Below are positions 1 to 12,894 of a stretch of DNA of 64,000 bases, piece by piece (the first letter of the stretch is position 1; every line of letters begins with the position of its first letter). Source of the stretch: Casuarina equisetifolia (taxonomy: Eukaryota > Streptophyta > Magnoliopsida > Fagales > Casuarinaceae); the NCBI GenBank assembly GCA_028551475.1, contig CM052360.1:10218501-10282500 (forward strand), written 5' to 3'. Under the pieces are notes generated by a model. It was given only the letters and a program-made list of their open reading frames with translations. It did no database searches and had not been told where the DNA came from. The translations under genes and the position numbers were made by a program.

Positions 1-1560
1 GATTGACTTTCAGGACACCTTTTCTCCTACAGCGAAGCATGTCATTGTCTGTCTCATTCTTACTATTGTTGTTGTTCATCACTGGCCACTTTATCAGATG
101 GATGTCCAAAACGTCTTTCTCTATGGTGATATTTTTGAGGAATTTTATATGCAGCTTCCCCCCAGATTTCACAATCAGGGGGAGTCTCTTGTTTGTAGAT
201 TGTGAAAATCTCTCTATGGGTTGAAGCAAGCTTCTAGGCAATGGAATGCAAAATTTACTGGAGTCTTACTTGCCCATGGTTTCACACAATCCTACCATGA
301 CTACTCCTTGTTCACTAAAAGGAGAGGTACTTCCTTTGTAGCTTTACTTATTTATGTTGACGACATCTTGATTACAGAAAATAGTCAAGAGGTAATCTCA
401 GATTTCAAGCAATATCTGCATGCTACTTTCTTGATGAAAGACCTTGGTCCATCCAAATTTTTCTTGGGTCTTGAAATTACTTGATCTCCAGATGGCATAG
501 CATTGAGTCAACGAAAATACGCATTAGAATTGATTTCTGAAGCAGGCCTTACTGGATTCAAGCCATCCTTGATTCCTATGGAACAAAATAAGAAATTCAC
601 AAGCATTGAGTATGATACGAGTTCTGAAGAAAAGTTAGATGATCCACCTCTTGCTGATCCATCAGTATATCAGTGACTTGTTGGCAGATTAATTTACCTG
701 ATACTCACCAGACCTGATATTACTTTCCCGGTCCAACTTCTTAGTCAATTTATGCATGATCCGAAACAGTCCCACATAGAGGCTGCTTTAAAAGTCATTA
801 GATACCTCAAGAGTTACCCAGGGCTTGGTCTCATGTTTCCATCCTCATCTCAGTTTAAGCTGCGTGCTTATTGTGACTTTGACTACAACACATGTCCTAT
901 GACAAGACGATCCACCACCGGATTCTGTATTATGTTGGGCAATTCTCTGATATCATGGCAGTCCAAGAAACAACCAACTGTCTCATTATCTTCCGCAGAA
1001 GCAGAATATCGAGCCATGCAGGTCACCACTTATGAAATAGTTTGGATCATTGGATTACTTAAGGATTTCAGTTTTTGCATGAAGCGTCCTGCACTACTAC
1101 ATTGTGACAATGAAGCTGCAGAGAAGATCGCAACTAATCCCATTTTCCATGAGCGTACTAAGCACATTGAAGTCGAATGCCATTATGTCCGAGAAAAGCT
1201 TCAACAAGGAATCATCACTATAAGACATATTTCCACAAAAGAATAACTTGCAGATTTATTAACAAAGGCACTTTGCAGTAAACAGCATTGGCATCTTCTC
1301 TCCAAGCTCAGAGTATTTGACTTGTTCAAATCTCTGGCTTGAGGGGGAGTGTTAATGCACAGCTATCTCACCAAACTTGCTGCCATATTAAGCCCATAAT
1401 TTAGGCTTAATATCCTTGTAATTATTGTACATATTTTAGCTTTCCTTATTAGTTTAGGTCTTGCTCCCTATATATGTAATGAATGCATACTTGTAAATTA
1501 TCACAGCAATAGAGAAACCCTTCATACTCCCTCGCAATTTCTTATTTTCTTACATTATCA
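1..1560 (+). mobile_element. Ty1/copia LTR retrotransposon, 3' part, broken
   Basis: This is the 3' portion of a Ty1/copia element cut by the window edge. The order is reverse transcriptase (catalytic YVDD-type motif near 355-375), RNase H (motif SSAEAEY near 990-1010), a polypurine tract at 1341-1349 and a 3' LTR starting TGTTA at 1350 and ending near 1560. The LTR of about 210 bp contains a TATATAT stretch near 1472. RT before RNase H, directly followed by the polypurine tract and LTR, is the copia arrangement. The element is a fossil with several breaks in its coding part. The 5' half and 5' LTR lie outside the window, so its age cannot be judged. Confidence 0.93.
1350..1560 (+). repeat. 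3' LTR of the copia element
   Basis: The sequence begins TGTTAATGCA directly after the purine run and ends near ...TTATCA. It holds a TATA-like stretch and a poly(A)-signal-like region near its end. The right boundary is uncertain by a few bases because the partner LTR is not in the window. Confidence 0.75.
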
Positions 1561-4500
1561 ACCAAGTTGACGAAAGGGGAGACAGGCAAGCATAGTGTTG
1601 TAGTTGTTGACATGAGCAACTCTCATCGTTCAAAAACCAGTAGTGTTTGACAGGTTCCAGTTGATTCGACCCTTCCCTCCATCTTTGTGGAGGAATACTT
1701 TTGCAAACTTCGCCATCACTGCAATTTTTTCCCCTTTTCTTCCCTGATTCCCTAGCATTTTTATTTTTATTTTTATTTTTTATTTTGTTGGGTTGACTCT
1801 TTGTTTTCTTGTTAATAATACACTAAAAAATACACCTTCTTAACAAAGTAATAAGGACGCGGTTTTGTCAATATACTGCCATATATCTATTAAAAATATA
1901 AGATGACTAAATTATCCATTTGAAAATCGCACATTTTAGAAACGTGATTATCAAAACGGAGAACTTGTATATTAAATTGGAATCATGTTAACCTATTATC
2001 TTCCCTCTTTGAACATTCAAACAAGAGTTTCGGAAGGTTCTGATAAAAAACCCTATGCAGAGATCGTTTCAAAGGAAGGAAGAAGTTTTTTTTTATGAAA
2101 TTATCTTTTTTATCCTTTTCTATTTATGTTTAAGCAAGTCAAGATACCCAAGCCCCAACAGCTCAATGACACCGTGAGCTCTAACACATGAGTGGTAGGA
2201 GTCGAGGCCTCCCTCCTAAGTCCCTCAACCCATCTCCCACATCGACCAAAACAGAATGAATGAATTGTAGATGAATATGCTAAAGAATCTTTCTCACGTA
2301 TCTGTATTACGGCCACACAAAGTATCGAAGATCTTATTTTACTCCCACTAGGGACTGAATCATGGTCAAAGATTGCCTCTTGAACGATTAACAAAATAAA
2401 AGAAGAGAGAAACTGAAACTTGTGATTACCGTTCAATGGTCCCAGAGCAAACTCTACATCGTGATTTGGTAGTCACGCACGGTCCCAGGGTTCCCTTATT
2501 TTCTGATCCACAAACGTAAACATCCAAACCCTGTTAACCTAAATGACCAGATTCTCCTACAAAGGTTGTGTTTCTTACAAGCCTGTCACTCGTCCTTGCC
2601 GTACAGTCGAGCGTCTTGGAGTGATCGTTATATTTTGAAAATTCCTGCCTCCTTTGGGCAGGTTTTCTTGACCTACGAGACGCCTGACAAGTACAAGAAG
2701 CTTACGTTCCTCTGAGAAAGACATTTTAAGCGCTCGTCCGACGCCGTTGCCTGTTTCCGCGGAAGAGCATGGTCCGATTCCGGACAATAGTTTTCGACCC
2801 ACGACTGTTGATTAAAATACCAACCACTCAAAAATGAACAGCGGAAGTTTGCACGCTTTCTTGGGGTATACGGGGTCGAAGACTATTGTCGGCCAGGCTA
2901 CTGTTAGAATGCCACCTACACGGTGTTCGAGCAGTGCTTTGACATACTCCCAAGATGACCGTCGTTCCGATGTCCGATCTTCTAGAGCACTCTCGAAATG
3001 ACTTCCTTGCAAGCAATATTTTGATCCAGGAAACTCAACAAAGTTTTAGCGCTTGTGGTACCGCTACCACTTTGACTGTTGCATGAGGTTTCTTAATTTC
3101 ATGTATTAATTCTTGTAAATTGCAGCCACTATGCCCGTAATGTTTCACTTACAATTTGATCTAATTAACGTTTTCGTTCGTAAAACGTTTACTCCACATG
3201 GTCCCAGTATCACCTCGGAATAATAGATATTCCTTTGATGTACAATTTCTTTATCAACATCGTACAATATTTCTTCTTTTTCACCTACCTCATTAAACGA
3301 TGGACTATTGCTTAAAATCCCTCAAATGGGACGAGAATCTGTGTTCAAATATCTGGAAGGCATGTCAGCTCAAATTGAAGAAACACCATCTATAACAGAA
3401 GAGAAATGAATAAGTTTACATGTTATCATGTAATTCACATCATAATTACAAATCTGGTTGCATGCTAAGCCAAGCAAGGTGATGGAAGGATGTTAATCGG
3501 AAGGGGCAAGAGTTAACAATACCCGACAAAATCTGTACAATTTTCAATCAATCAATGAAACTGAAACTAGCGAAGCTCAGTCTAAAACCATCAAACTAGT
3601 CGTTCGAATTTTAGCCTATTATTTTAGAGGAAATAGTGCGTTCATCGGAAAATTTGAGGAAAACCACCGATGGCCTGTTCCGATAGGATGGGATACGAGC
3701 AAAAACCATATAATATTATTGATAAAAACGGAAGCACAAGGTCGGGTATTTAATTATTATTGACCTGGAAAGTATACGGAGATCCAAAAATGCATTTCAA
3801 TATTGCTGGAGAGTGGCATGGAGAAGACCTAATTCCTTTCGGAACAAGGTTTCAGGATACTTTCACTTCAAACTTGTCGTTTGCTTTAATACATCATTTT
3901 CCAAAAGGCCCACATGTGATAAAGAAAAAGAAGGATCAGTATCAGTATTAGGTGTCTTTAATTTTTAAAATTTCGTTCATTGAGAAGGCCTAAACTACCT
4001 TATGTGCCATGGAAAGGTACAAATATTGTTGCTAATGTCGTGATCACCCAGGCGCCATTTTCTCTGCTACGTAGATCGCTGAAAACACCGAGACCAGGCT
4101 TTAGTTTCTTTCCATGATGATTCAGGAGGGGAAAGAATTGAGTGGGATTTACGTAAATGGAATTTTAGATTTTGTCAAGGAAAAGCTTCTTGATAGCACA
4201 AGTTCCTGGTAATTTGGTGCCACTTGGGGGATATGAGTGGCGAGTCTCCAACTCTAAAGGTTCCTGATAGGCATTGGATGAGTCTAAATTCACAAAGCAG
4301 GTGCTGCTTGGCTTGACCATGCCTTTATTCTTCAATGAGCTGATGTTTCAAAGATAGGAATCTGCGAAGCGCATTCCCACTAACAATTTATAGCATAATT
4401 GTCAAAATTAGGTGTACACCATTTCGTATTGAAATATCCTATCAAATTGCTTATGAAAAGTTTTGATAAGTCCTTATCGTATCTAAAAGACCTTTCTAAT

Positions 4501-5690
4501 ATAAGACTTGTAATTGTTTTGAACCTGAAACGAGAACATACAATTCTCATAGGGCATATTAACTTTTGAAGGTTCTAGATTATCTTGTACACTTAACTTT
4601 CACCATTTTTTTTTCAAGGTCTCTTTGCGTACTTTTTTTCACTATCATTTGTTGTTTATTCCTTGTGGTATAGCAAAGACCTTCAGTGAACCATATATTC
4701 TTGGTTTTAGACTTATTTATTTATTTATATAGTCTATTTTATTTTATAAAAATTTAATATAATCAATAGGTTTTCTTACAAATTAAAGTCAATCTACAGG
4801 CTTTTAACATTGAAGAATAATTTATTGTGTTTTAAATATACTTCAAATCAATTATTTTTATTAGTAGATCATTCAAAAAAAAAATGAATAGTCCATTTAT
4901 CACATGCATAATTTACTGTCTCAAGCCTATCGATGTGAAACTATGTAATTGAAATTGCTAGGTCATGCAAAAAATTAAAAGGAGAAATGGGAGTTGGAGG
5001 ATGGTCCCATAACACCTTAGGCTTCATATATATTTGTCAAACCATGCCTAATATATCTCCCTAAAATAGTGTTCTTCCAAATAAAAATGTAATAGGAAGA
5101 TTATTAAACTTGCCTTCTAGAGTATTTGAGAATAGTTCAACCACGTCTTTCAATTCTCACCTTCTCCCTTTAGTCTTTTTCTTTTTGTTCTTTAGTGATT
5201 TAGCTTTCACCCTTTTTCTTTGCTAGGTTTTTTTCCACCCCTTTTTAAGGTGCATGATATGGTAATTAACCCACATAGTATATATTAAACTCAAATGAAT
5301 CCCTATAATTTGTTTTTCATAATAAGCTAGTAGGACCTAAAACCTTTTAAGCTCATGTTCAACATTATATATTGTTGCTTAAAGAGTTTTGTAAATACTC
5401 TGATACTTGGAGATATGGAATTAATGCAAAAAGATTGGCCAGAAAGGAAAGGATGGTACATCCTCGACAGCTTGTTCATAAAGGGTGGTGCTTTCCTTGG
5501 CTTTGTGTATAACGGATGGCGTTTGTTTGTAATTCTTACAAACCTTCGCGAAGCCCAAACGGCAAGGGTTGTTTTGACATTTGAGAATGTGATGGCATTG
5601 CAGATATTTTTGCAACCACGAGGGGTTCTATTTAAAATAGCCTATCCTTTAAATACTAGAACCACGCCGCATACTCATTCGTCTCTCCTC
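1561..5690. other. Intergenic DNA, no supported gene
   Basis: The stretch is AT-rich with short open frames only. It has an ATTTT-type simple repeat near 1757-1785 and a TTTA repeat near 4709-4728. Two blocks are less AT-rich: 2110-2440, which holds a TCCCACATCG string typical of dispersed plant repeats, and 2560-3020, which has open frames on the minus strand whose product I do not recognise. No intron-exon structure could be built from either. Confidence 0.5.
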
Positions 5691-5772
5691 TGTATATATC
5701 GCTAACAATCTCTCTCTCTCTCTTTTCTCCCCCTTCTCCCTTCTCCCTCTCCCCTTCCCTCTTCCGCAACCC
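5690..5772 (+). promoter_or_regulatory. TATA-like element and CT-rich leader
   Basis: GTATATATCG at about 5692-5701 is followed by a CT-rich run (5709-5772) of the kind found at plant core promoters and in 5' leaders. It lies about 0.6 kb upstream of the small gene at 6348. The DNA between is richer in G+C than the flanks, which fits a long leader or a leader intron. The start of transcription is inferred, not shown. Confidence 0.4.
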
Positions 5773-5979
5773 CCACTGTATTCATTCCAATCTCTCGCCG
5801 GCGCATACACTCTCTCCTCATCTCGCTGACGCTCGGCGTCGCTGCGTGCTCGCTCGGGCCACCTCCCATCCTCTCCGCTGCCTTCGTCCCCCTGCCTCTC
5901 CTTGGATCCGATTTAAACCGCCCCGCAACCTAACTCAGCCCCACTTTTTTTTTTTTTTCTCAATTTTTTTTCTTTTGCC

Positions 5980-6007
5980 TTTAGTCTTTAGTCTTTAGTC
6001 TTTAGTC
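5980..6007 (+). repeat. TTTAGTC heptamer, four perfect copies
   Basis: Four head-to-tail copies of the 7-mer TTTAGTC follow a poly(T) stretch in the presumed leader of the small gene. The unit differs from the plant telomere repeat TTTAGGG at the last two positions. Confidence 0.9.
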
Positions 6008-6347
6008 TTTTTATTAAATTTAAAATGCTTTGCCGTTTTGGTCATTTCTTCCCTTTTTCATCCCTATGGTATTTGATGCCAATTGCCATTTTACTTTAAC
6101 CCAACCAAGCAATGAGTCTTTTTTGGCCTCTTTGTGTATCCTTTTCTCACTACTTATCCCTGATGAAACTGATTTGACACTTTCACCCAATGAATCAAAC
6201 GGCTTTATTCACGCTTTTAGCCTTGCGAAACGGAAGTCCCTAGACTCTTTTGTCCCCCGGCCCCACCACGTACCTTTCATTTTTACGTCTTCGCCCTTCA
6301 TTTGGAATATTGCTTGGGTGCCTACGTGGCATGATATAAAGCCTGGG

Positions 6348-6755
6348 ATGAGTTTCCATCACCCTAGGATTTTGACGCCTGGTGCGTCAAGAAAGCGCAA
6401 AGACAGAGAAGGCCTGTACTCGATAAAATCACCCACTGTGCCGGGTTCGGCTCCAGCCGGGGTTCCAAAGCCCAGTGAGCCGCTATCGTCGAACCGGCTG
6501 TTAGCCGGGTACATGGCGTACGAGTTCTTGACGAGGGGTACTCTATTTGGGCAGAAGTACGACCCGGCTAGAGCCGAGGCCATGCCCGTCGCGAGCTCCT
6601 CGACTGAGTTGAAGAGATCGAAGCCGGAAGTGGAGCTGAGCGTGAAGAAGGAGCACCAGAGCTACGCTGAGGTGGCAAGCGTACTGAAGACGGATGGGGC
6701 CCATATCCATGGGATTGTCAACCCCACTCAACTCGCTCGGTGGATTCAGATGTGA
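6348..6755 (+). CDS. Small conserved plant protein of unknown function (135 aa)
   Basis: A single-exon frame. I chose the ATG at 6348 because the protein from there (MSFHHPRILTPGASRKRKDR...) looks like the start of a small plant family. The frame stays open upstream to 6030, but those residues are pyrimidine-coded and look like leader. The conserved-looking parts are a basic N-terminus (TPGASRKRKDR, residues 8-18), a middle block (NRLLAGYMAYEFLTRGTLFG, roughly residues 51-70) and a C-terminal block ending NPTQLARWIQM. There is no signal peptide or membrane segment; the basic patch could target the nucleus. G+C is higher than in the flanks. I remember this type of protein only as an uncharacterised plant protein and assign no function. 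That it is coding is a strong inference from composition and conserved-looking blocks. Confidence 0.72.
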   Translation: MSFHHPRILTPGASRKRKDREGLYSIKSPTVPGSAPAGVPKPSEPLSSNRLLAGYMAYEFLTRGTLFGQKYDPARAEAMPVASSSTELKRSKPEVELSVKKEHQSYAEVASVLKTDGAHIHGIVNPTQLARWIQM

Positions 6756-6974
6756 CCCTCGATTGGTGAGACTACGTGGGCTCAGCGGACGTGTCCATGT
6801 ACGATTGGGAGCACCGTACACTCCACGTCAGAGGAAGTTGAGACCTTAAGCGCGTGAACATTAGTTCCGTCTTCTATCTTGAGGGGGTGGTGAGTACTAC
6901 TGTGTCGAAACCAAAACCCATGGGAAGCATTGAGCTTCCGGGAATCTCGGAATATTGTTATTGTCCGACGTCGT

Positions 6975-7059
6975 TTCTCTACCTTCCTCTCGGCCTCTCT
7001 TTCTCTCTCTTTCTCTCTCTTTCTCTCTCTCTCTCTTTCTCCCTCTTTCTCTCTCTCCC
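6975..7059 (+). repeat. CT-rich simple repeat
   Basis: A (CTCTCTTT)n-like microsatellite lies about 220 bp after the stop of the small gene, probably in its 3' flank or 3' UTR. It gives rise to spurious serine/leucine frames. Confidence 0.9.
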
Positions 7060-7424
7060 GTCCCGTGTGTTGGTTTTGTCTTCCTTACAAGTTAAACTGC
7101 AGTGTGTATCTTTGGAGGAAAACCTTGAGATCGAAACCCTCTAATGCTTTCTTGTTCGTTATAGCTCGTATGTCCTTTTCTTTTGTTTCGTTACCTTACT
7201 CTGTTTGTTGCTTCTTGAATTATTTATCCCGCGTATGTATATTTCTGCTACTGCTTTTGGCCTGCTGATTAAATACATGCATGAATCGCGGCACCTTTCT
7301 TATCGTGAAAGCTAAGCTGGTCGGGAGTGGCTTGTGCAGTACAAGCCAATGCTCTCATGAACTTGCGTGGATGTGTCTGAAAGTGTATGTGCATGTATAT
7401 GTGTTTTGCGTAGATGTGCACAAA

Positions 7425-7627
7425 AATGATTGTGAAGGTGGTTGAACTTCAAGGTGGTCTGTCTTCTGGTTGTCGAGGTTCGAAACCTCGACGAGCCTAG
7501 TACTTGGGAACAATGGCGGAGTCAGAGGGGAGCCATTGCCGTCCAAAACTGTCAGCAGCCTAAACCACAGCTTCCCCGATCCGTGACCGAAAAATTAGAA
7601 GGAGAAAAAAAAAAAAAAAAAAAAAAA
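7425..7627 (+). mobile_element. Possible tRNA-derived SINE
   Basis: GGTTCGAAACC at about 7478-7488 matches the pol III B-box consensus GGTTCGANNCC. It sits in a perfect 5-bp T-arm-like stem. An A-rich tail (about 7603-7627) follows some 115 bp later. No matching acceptor stem exists upstream, so this is not a tRNA gene. A B-box plus A-tail is the outline of a SINE, but the A-box is poor and no target-site duplication was found. Confidence 0.3.
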
Positions 7628-7639
7628 CGGTGTCTCGTG

Positions 7640-10600
7640 TATGAGAGAAAAGAAAACAGGTTTGAATCTTCACTTTTCTTTGAAAAGTTTTAAGTACATG
7701 GGTTTACGTTTTAGAAGCTTTTAATTTATTAATTTCAGGCGTCGCAAGGGCTTAATTTATAAGTAGTCAATAAGTGTTTGGTTTAATTGTGATTATATGT
7801 TACTTGAACCAAGAGATTTCAGGTTTGACATGGAGTGTGGGGTGTTTATAAAAAGAAAAAAGAAAAAAATAAAAAACTTTAGAAGTGAAGCTAAGAAGAT
7901 AAACATACCCATATAAAAGGTGTACAAGCAAAGTATCATAACAAGCTTATAGAGAATTTTATAATGTTTTCATTTTTTCCGAACTCTACTAGAGCTACAA
8001 TTTTTACTACAAAAATAGTGTAAGCCTCTTTTTCTAACAGCCGTCCAATATAATTCATTTTTGTTTTACAAGGAACGTGTAATCTTTCACGTTAAGATTG
8101 TTGTTCTTATTTTTTCTCCAAGTTTTTAAAAATATTAAAGACAAGTTTTTATTTTTCCTTCAATTTTCATCTTATGGTTATTGGGAGGCCAGTTCTATGT
8201 AGTTTGTTATATGTAGTTTTCGGTTAAGATGATATCTGGAAACATATGGTGGTAATAAGGGGATTACTCATACTAACGGTTTTTCTCATTTGGGGTAAAA
8301 AAAAAAAAAGGTCTTGTCACTTTATTTGTTTACTTTAACGCTCATCAAAGTTTATGACATTAATTACTCCATCTGTTGATGGTAAAGTTTATTTCTCATT
8401 TGTATAAAAGATCTATAATATGGTTGTCAACTATTCTCATTGTGTACATTTTTATAAGACCAACACATTTCTTACAACCAAAAACAGAAGAGAAAGAAGG
8501 GATCATGATGGAGAAAACCTCCTTTTGTGTACGGCGGAGGTCTCTTCTACAAATCTACCTTTACTCATAAAGGTAGTGTTAGTGCTTGTCTCATACACCA
8601 AAAAGAAGAAGTCTGTAATTTGGTTTAAATTGATTGGAGAAGTTGCTTATAATCCTTAAGTTGACCTTTGAGTTGAAGTAATAGGTCACTCTAAAAAGTG
8701 GTTTGTAGAAAATTCTCGTCTTAAAAAAAATAAATTTGGGTGAGGACTTCTCAACTATTTATCCTTACAATTCATTTGAAGAATGTTTGACTAACGATTC
8801 ATCCTTATCTTAAACCTAGACTTTTTGTATAAATATCACAACTTTATAAACCATTTTTGGATTTCGATTTACTTTTATTAACAATTTAGGTCTCTGTTAG
8901 GAGTTCTCATTGAGTAAGAAAGTAATAGTTTGATGTTTAATTTTTTTTTTTTTTAATTTTTTTGACGCTTAGTATTTGCTAATTTAATCTCTGAATTTTG
9001 TTTGATCCGATCCAAGTAAAGCACAGTAGTAGCACTGTTTGGAATGACACATAACTCATACATCGAGGATTTTATCATATATCAAGTGTATTGTAATCTT
9101 TATAGCATTAGTTATTTGCACAAGTGTTCTTTGGTTGTTCATCAAAAATAAATAACTAATCTCCGTGGAACAATATAAAAAAAGTTTGGTTTTAGGAACT
9201 GCTTTGAACATGATTCTACGAAACAAAACTTTGTTTAGTTTGGATCCCGAGACAAAGCTACAAATGAATGTTTGGTTGTGTTAGAAGCTACAACACAAAA
9301 AGATAAAAATGAAGTCAATGATTGTTTTTCTTTTTTTCCCAGTTAAGGAGGAGAAAGATCTCATACATATTAGTGCTCATATAAGCATATGGTTCATGTG
9401 TGTTGGAGACAAGCGGCCATGGCGTTATAGAAGGACCTTCTGTGCAGGGGGTCCCTTTCTTCCAGGGAAGATAGTTCCAGGACTCATCCTCGAAGCTGCC
9501 TTTTCGAGGAAGGTAGCTCCCCTTCTTTTGTCCATTTCCCATGGTGGTACCCAAAGCCCCACCTCACGAAATGGGTAATTTCGAAGAAAACCATCTTACA
9601 AAGTTTTCTCCATTCGTCACACGCTTTTATTAATGACCAGAAATAATGAGTGAAAAAGCGAGCTGGTTGTGCTTCTTAAGGTGCCCACTTTTGACTCTTC
9701 TTCTTTGCCGTCATCTAGCTCACCATGATCCTTTTCTGAGTTTCGTCGTGGTGGTCTCACTCAACAGCCACCAGCTTTCTCCAACTCTTTTGTTCGCTTT
9801 TCCTTAATTATCTCCAATCATATGCAGCAAGCTTTCATTATGATCCTTCGGCTGCTCAATTATTGCTGTTTTCTGTCCGTCCTACTCTATGGCGGCAGAT
9901 AAAGAAAACTTTGAAAAGCCTTAGTAAGAACTCTTAATAAAAGAGCCGACAGCTTGGGAGCTAGGCCTAGGCTGTGGCTTGATTGGGATGGCTGGCATTC
10001 TTTAACCTTAGAATTTCCAAATCTTTGGTTGGTTCCTATACCACGCCCTTGTCTTTGTCATTCGGGAAGACAGTTTTGTCATTGATGTACTTGCAAACAC
10101 TGCATGAGACAAAAGTTAATTAAAGACATGTTCTCCCTCTTTGGTTTTTGTTTGACATTGTGCCTATTGCGTTAACCATAGTAGCATCAGATTACTAAAC
10201 TTTGAATGGGCAAATGTTGGCATTCTTCAGTCAGGTTTTGGATTTTGTTGACCATCATCCTATGGATTTTATAGGAGATATAAACTCTTTCCTTTCCTCT
10301 CCTTGTTTATCTTCCTCTTAGGAGAGAGATAAGATCAAGATACTCAATTAGGCTAGAATGATATTGGATTTACAAGGATAAGAACTCTAGAAAGCCTAAG
10401 AAGTTTATGAACGAAAACATAGAAAGGAGCTAGCTATATGGCGTTCAACCTTCTTTGCGTTATTACTCTGTAAAGGAGACAACTTCCGTAGTATAAATTG
10501 TGGAGGGGCCTCGGATATTGGAACGGATAGATCAATCCGTCAGGGTTACAGTGAGGCCTTTCTTTAAAGCCAATCGACCAGTTCTGTCCTTAACCAAACA

Positions 10601-12780
10601 AAGCTTAAATAGCGTTCAAGCACAAATGGGGACTCCCATAATACAACACAACAAGCTAACTACACAAGGAAACTAACTTAGGGGAGCAATTCAAAAGGGA
10701 GAAGATGAAGAAAAAAAGAGACTTTCTCCATTCTAGGCCTTCTTGGGTGCAACAGATCGTGCTTGTGCTTTGAGGTTCAGAAAGATTGCCCTGAAGTTAG
10801 CAAGCAGAGGAAGAATGCATCAGTACTAAATCATACATGTCATGACTACATAATGTCAGATTATAAACATATAGTTTCTCGCCATTACATGAGTTACAGC
10901 AAAAATTTTAAATGCTTGTCAATGTTTGCCCAAATGCCTCATCATGGATGAGACATCTTTTACAAGGCTCATTCACATTCCATAACCTGTGGTACCAATC
11001 TTAGATTTGAATTTATGGCTGTAAATTTACAAAACGCATATTTCGAGTAACTTCAAAGGGTGATAGATAGGTTATTGATAGATTTCTTTCTTAACCCTAA
11101 AAGTTTTTCAAGTCAGAAAACCAGAAGTTAAAATGTATTATTCGCTTTTAGGTCCTTGCCTCATATCAGGAATATATGCTCATTCATAGTAGTAAATTCT
11201 GGGGATATAGTGTTCCTTCATCCCCTAGCCCTTACAATTGGGAAATAGTAGCTTTTTGAAGTACTAGATTTAAAGCCAATGACAAGATGCAAAATGTTAG
11301 CGGTCTTCCTTCGTCCTTTCACAAAGACTATGAGAAAACATCACTTAATGTATCACGTTTCTTTCTTAGTGTGTTCTGTAACTTATGCCGTCCATAACTA
11401 AGAAGCCTTTGAAAGTGATATACAAGGTGCCAATCTATAGCTGCCTTGTGTTCAGTTATAAACCTATATTCATCCATAAAAAAGAATATACTTTGGAATG
11501 CTAAAGATAGATTGTCATTTCTACACCTGCAAAGATAGCCAGAAATTATAGAATTTGTTTCTTCAACATAGTTGAGTCTCATTTGTAAATTTAGAACTTT
11601 AAGAGGAAGTGTTAATCCTTTAATTATCAAATGATTATTGGAATCAACACAAATTGAACAAATGAAGCAAAGAAATGGAATTGGAACTCAAGCCAAATAC
11701 ATTTCATCCATGTAGTTGGCATAACAAAGATATGTATTACAGCTTGATCTATATCAACAAACCTTTGTCTTTATGTAGTTGCATTTTTTATCTACTGCAA
11801 TGACAATGACGAGCATGAACAAAGAATATAGTAATTGAAAATTGCTGAATCTCATAGAATGTTAAATTTTAGTTGGCTTATCTCATTTAAGACACCAAAT
11901 TTGAGTCCTTTTCATTTTCTTTTATCCTTTTTCTTTGTAATCATTACTTAGAACTGAAAACTTCAATTGGGATCAAATTAATCCTTTTGGCTGACTTTTT
12001 TTTCTTTTACATATGTATGCTAGAAGTAGAAAAACAGTAGAAAACCAATAAAAACATTGAAATAACAATAGAATAAAAAATATTTACTTCAATAACCTCA
12101 TCATTTTTTCTTTAGTTAATTCAAAATTTTTAAGATTTAATCTCAATTAGATGGATCCTTTTTAGTAAGTCGGATACTCATGAAATGAATTACATCCTAA
12201 TTGTCTCGAATGCATTCTTTTGAAAGCCAAATAAAGTCAATCCTTTGATTGATTCATAATCAGGAATTAAATAGTATCAAATTCGATCTTTTGTCCATAT
12301 TGGATTCAAATTTGATTACCATATAACTTTTCAAGTTTTCTTTCCCATTATATTATCCCTCTTCTCTCTGTCCAAATTCAAAAAAGAATACCCTAATAAA
12401 ACATGGAATACAAGGGACATGTACAAACAGAAGAAGTTTAGCTTCAATCCCCCATTTTCAATAACTAAGCTTCATGGGAAACAAAGAGCAAGTATTCCAT
12501 CAAGTTCATTAGAACAATTCTTATTTTTGTAGCAAACCCTGAAATTTAAAAAAAGATTATCCATTTCCTCATAAAGAGGTATAGTTCTTGCAAGGAGAGA
12601 TTTATTCTTGAGATTTAAATCCTTCTTTGAGATTTATTCTTGTGATATCATATTACCTTGATTAATCATGGGATGCATCCATCAAGTTTCAGTTGTGAAA
12701 CTTGAAGTGAGATGCATTTTTCCACTGTAGGCACTAATAAATTTGAACTAGTAATCGAAATGATACAAAATCAGTCCTAA
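7640..12780. other. Intergenic DNA, no supported gene
   Basis: About 5 kb of AT-rich sequence with poly(T)/poly(A) runs. An overlapping pair of open frames on opposite strands near 9309-9578 covers a G+C-richer patch with a small palindrome (TTCGAG/CTCGAA), and I cannot link it to a family. A minus-strand frame at 11328-11630 has no recognisable motif. The right end (about 12400-12790) probably holds the 3' end of the PMP22 gene. Confidence 0.4.
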
Positions 12781-12894
12781 GGGTATGCTTTCTATGAATT
12801 ACCTTCTTCATTCCTTGCCACGCTTGACATACACAGAGGAATAACAGAAGAATAAGTAATAAATCAGGTGAAGTTAAAGGACATATGATCATAC

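Noticed and set aside
6030-6347. Upstream in-frame extension of the small gene
   Set aside because: The residues come from a pyrimidine-rich leader and the conserved-looking protein begins at the ATG at 6348.
7469-7500. A tRNA gene suggested by GTCGAGGTTCGAAACCTCGAC
   Set aside because: Only the T-arm is present. No matching 5' acceptor strand or anticodon arm lies upstream, so at most it is a SINE B-box.
9309-9578. Overlapping open frames on opposite strands
   Set aside because: Each is a mirror of the other in a G+C-richer patch; neither has family features.
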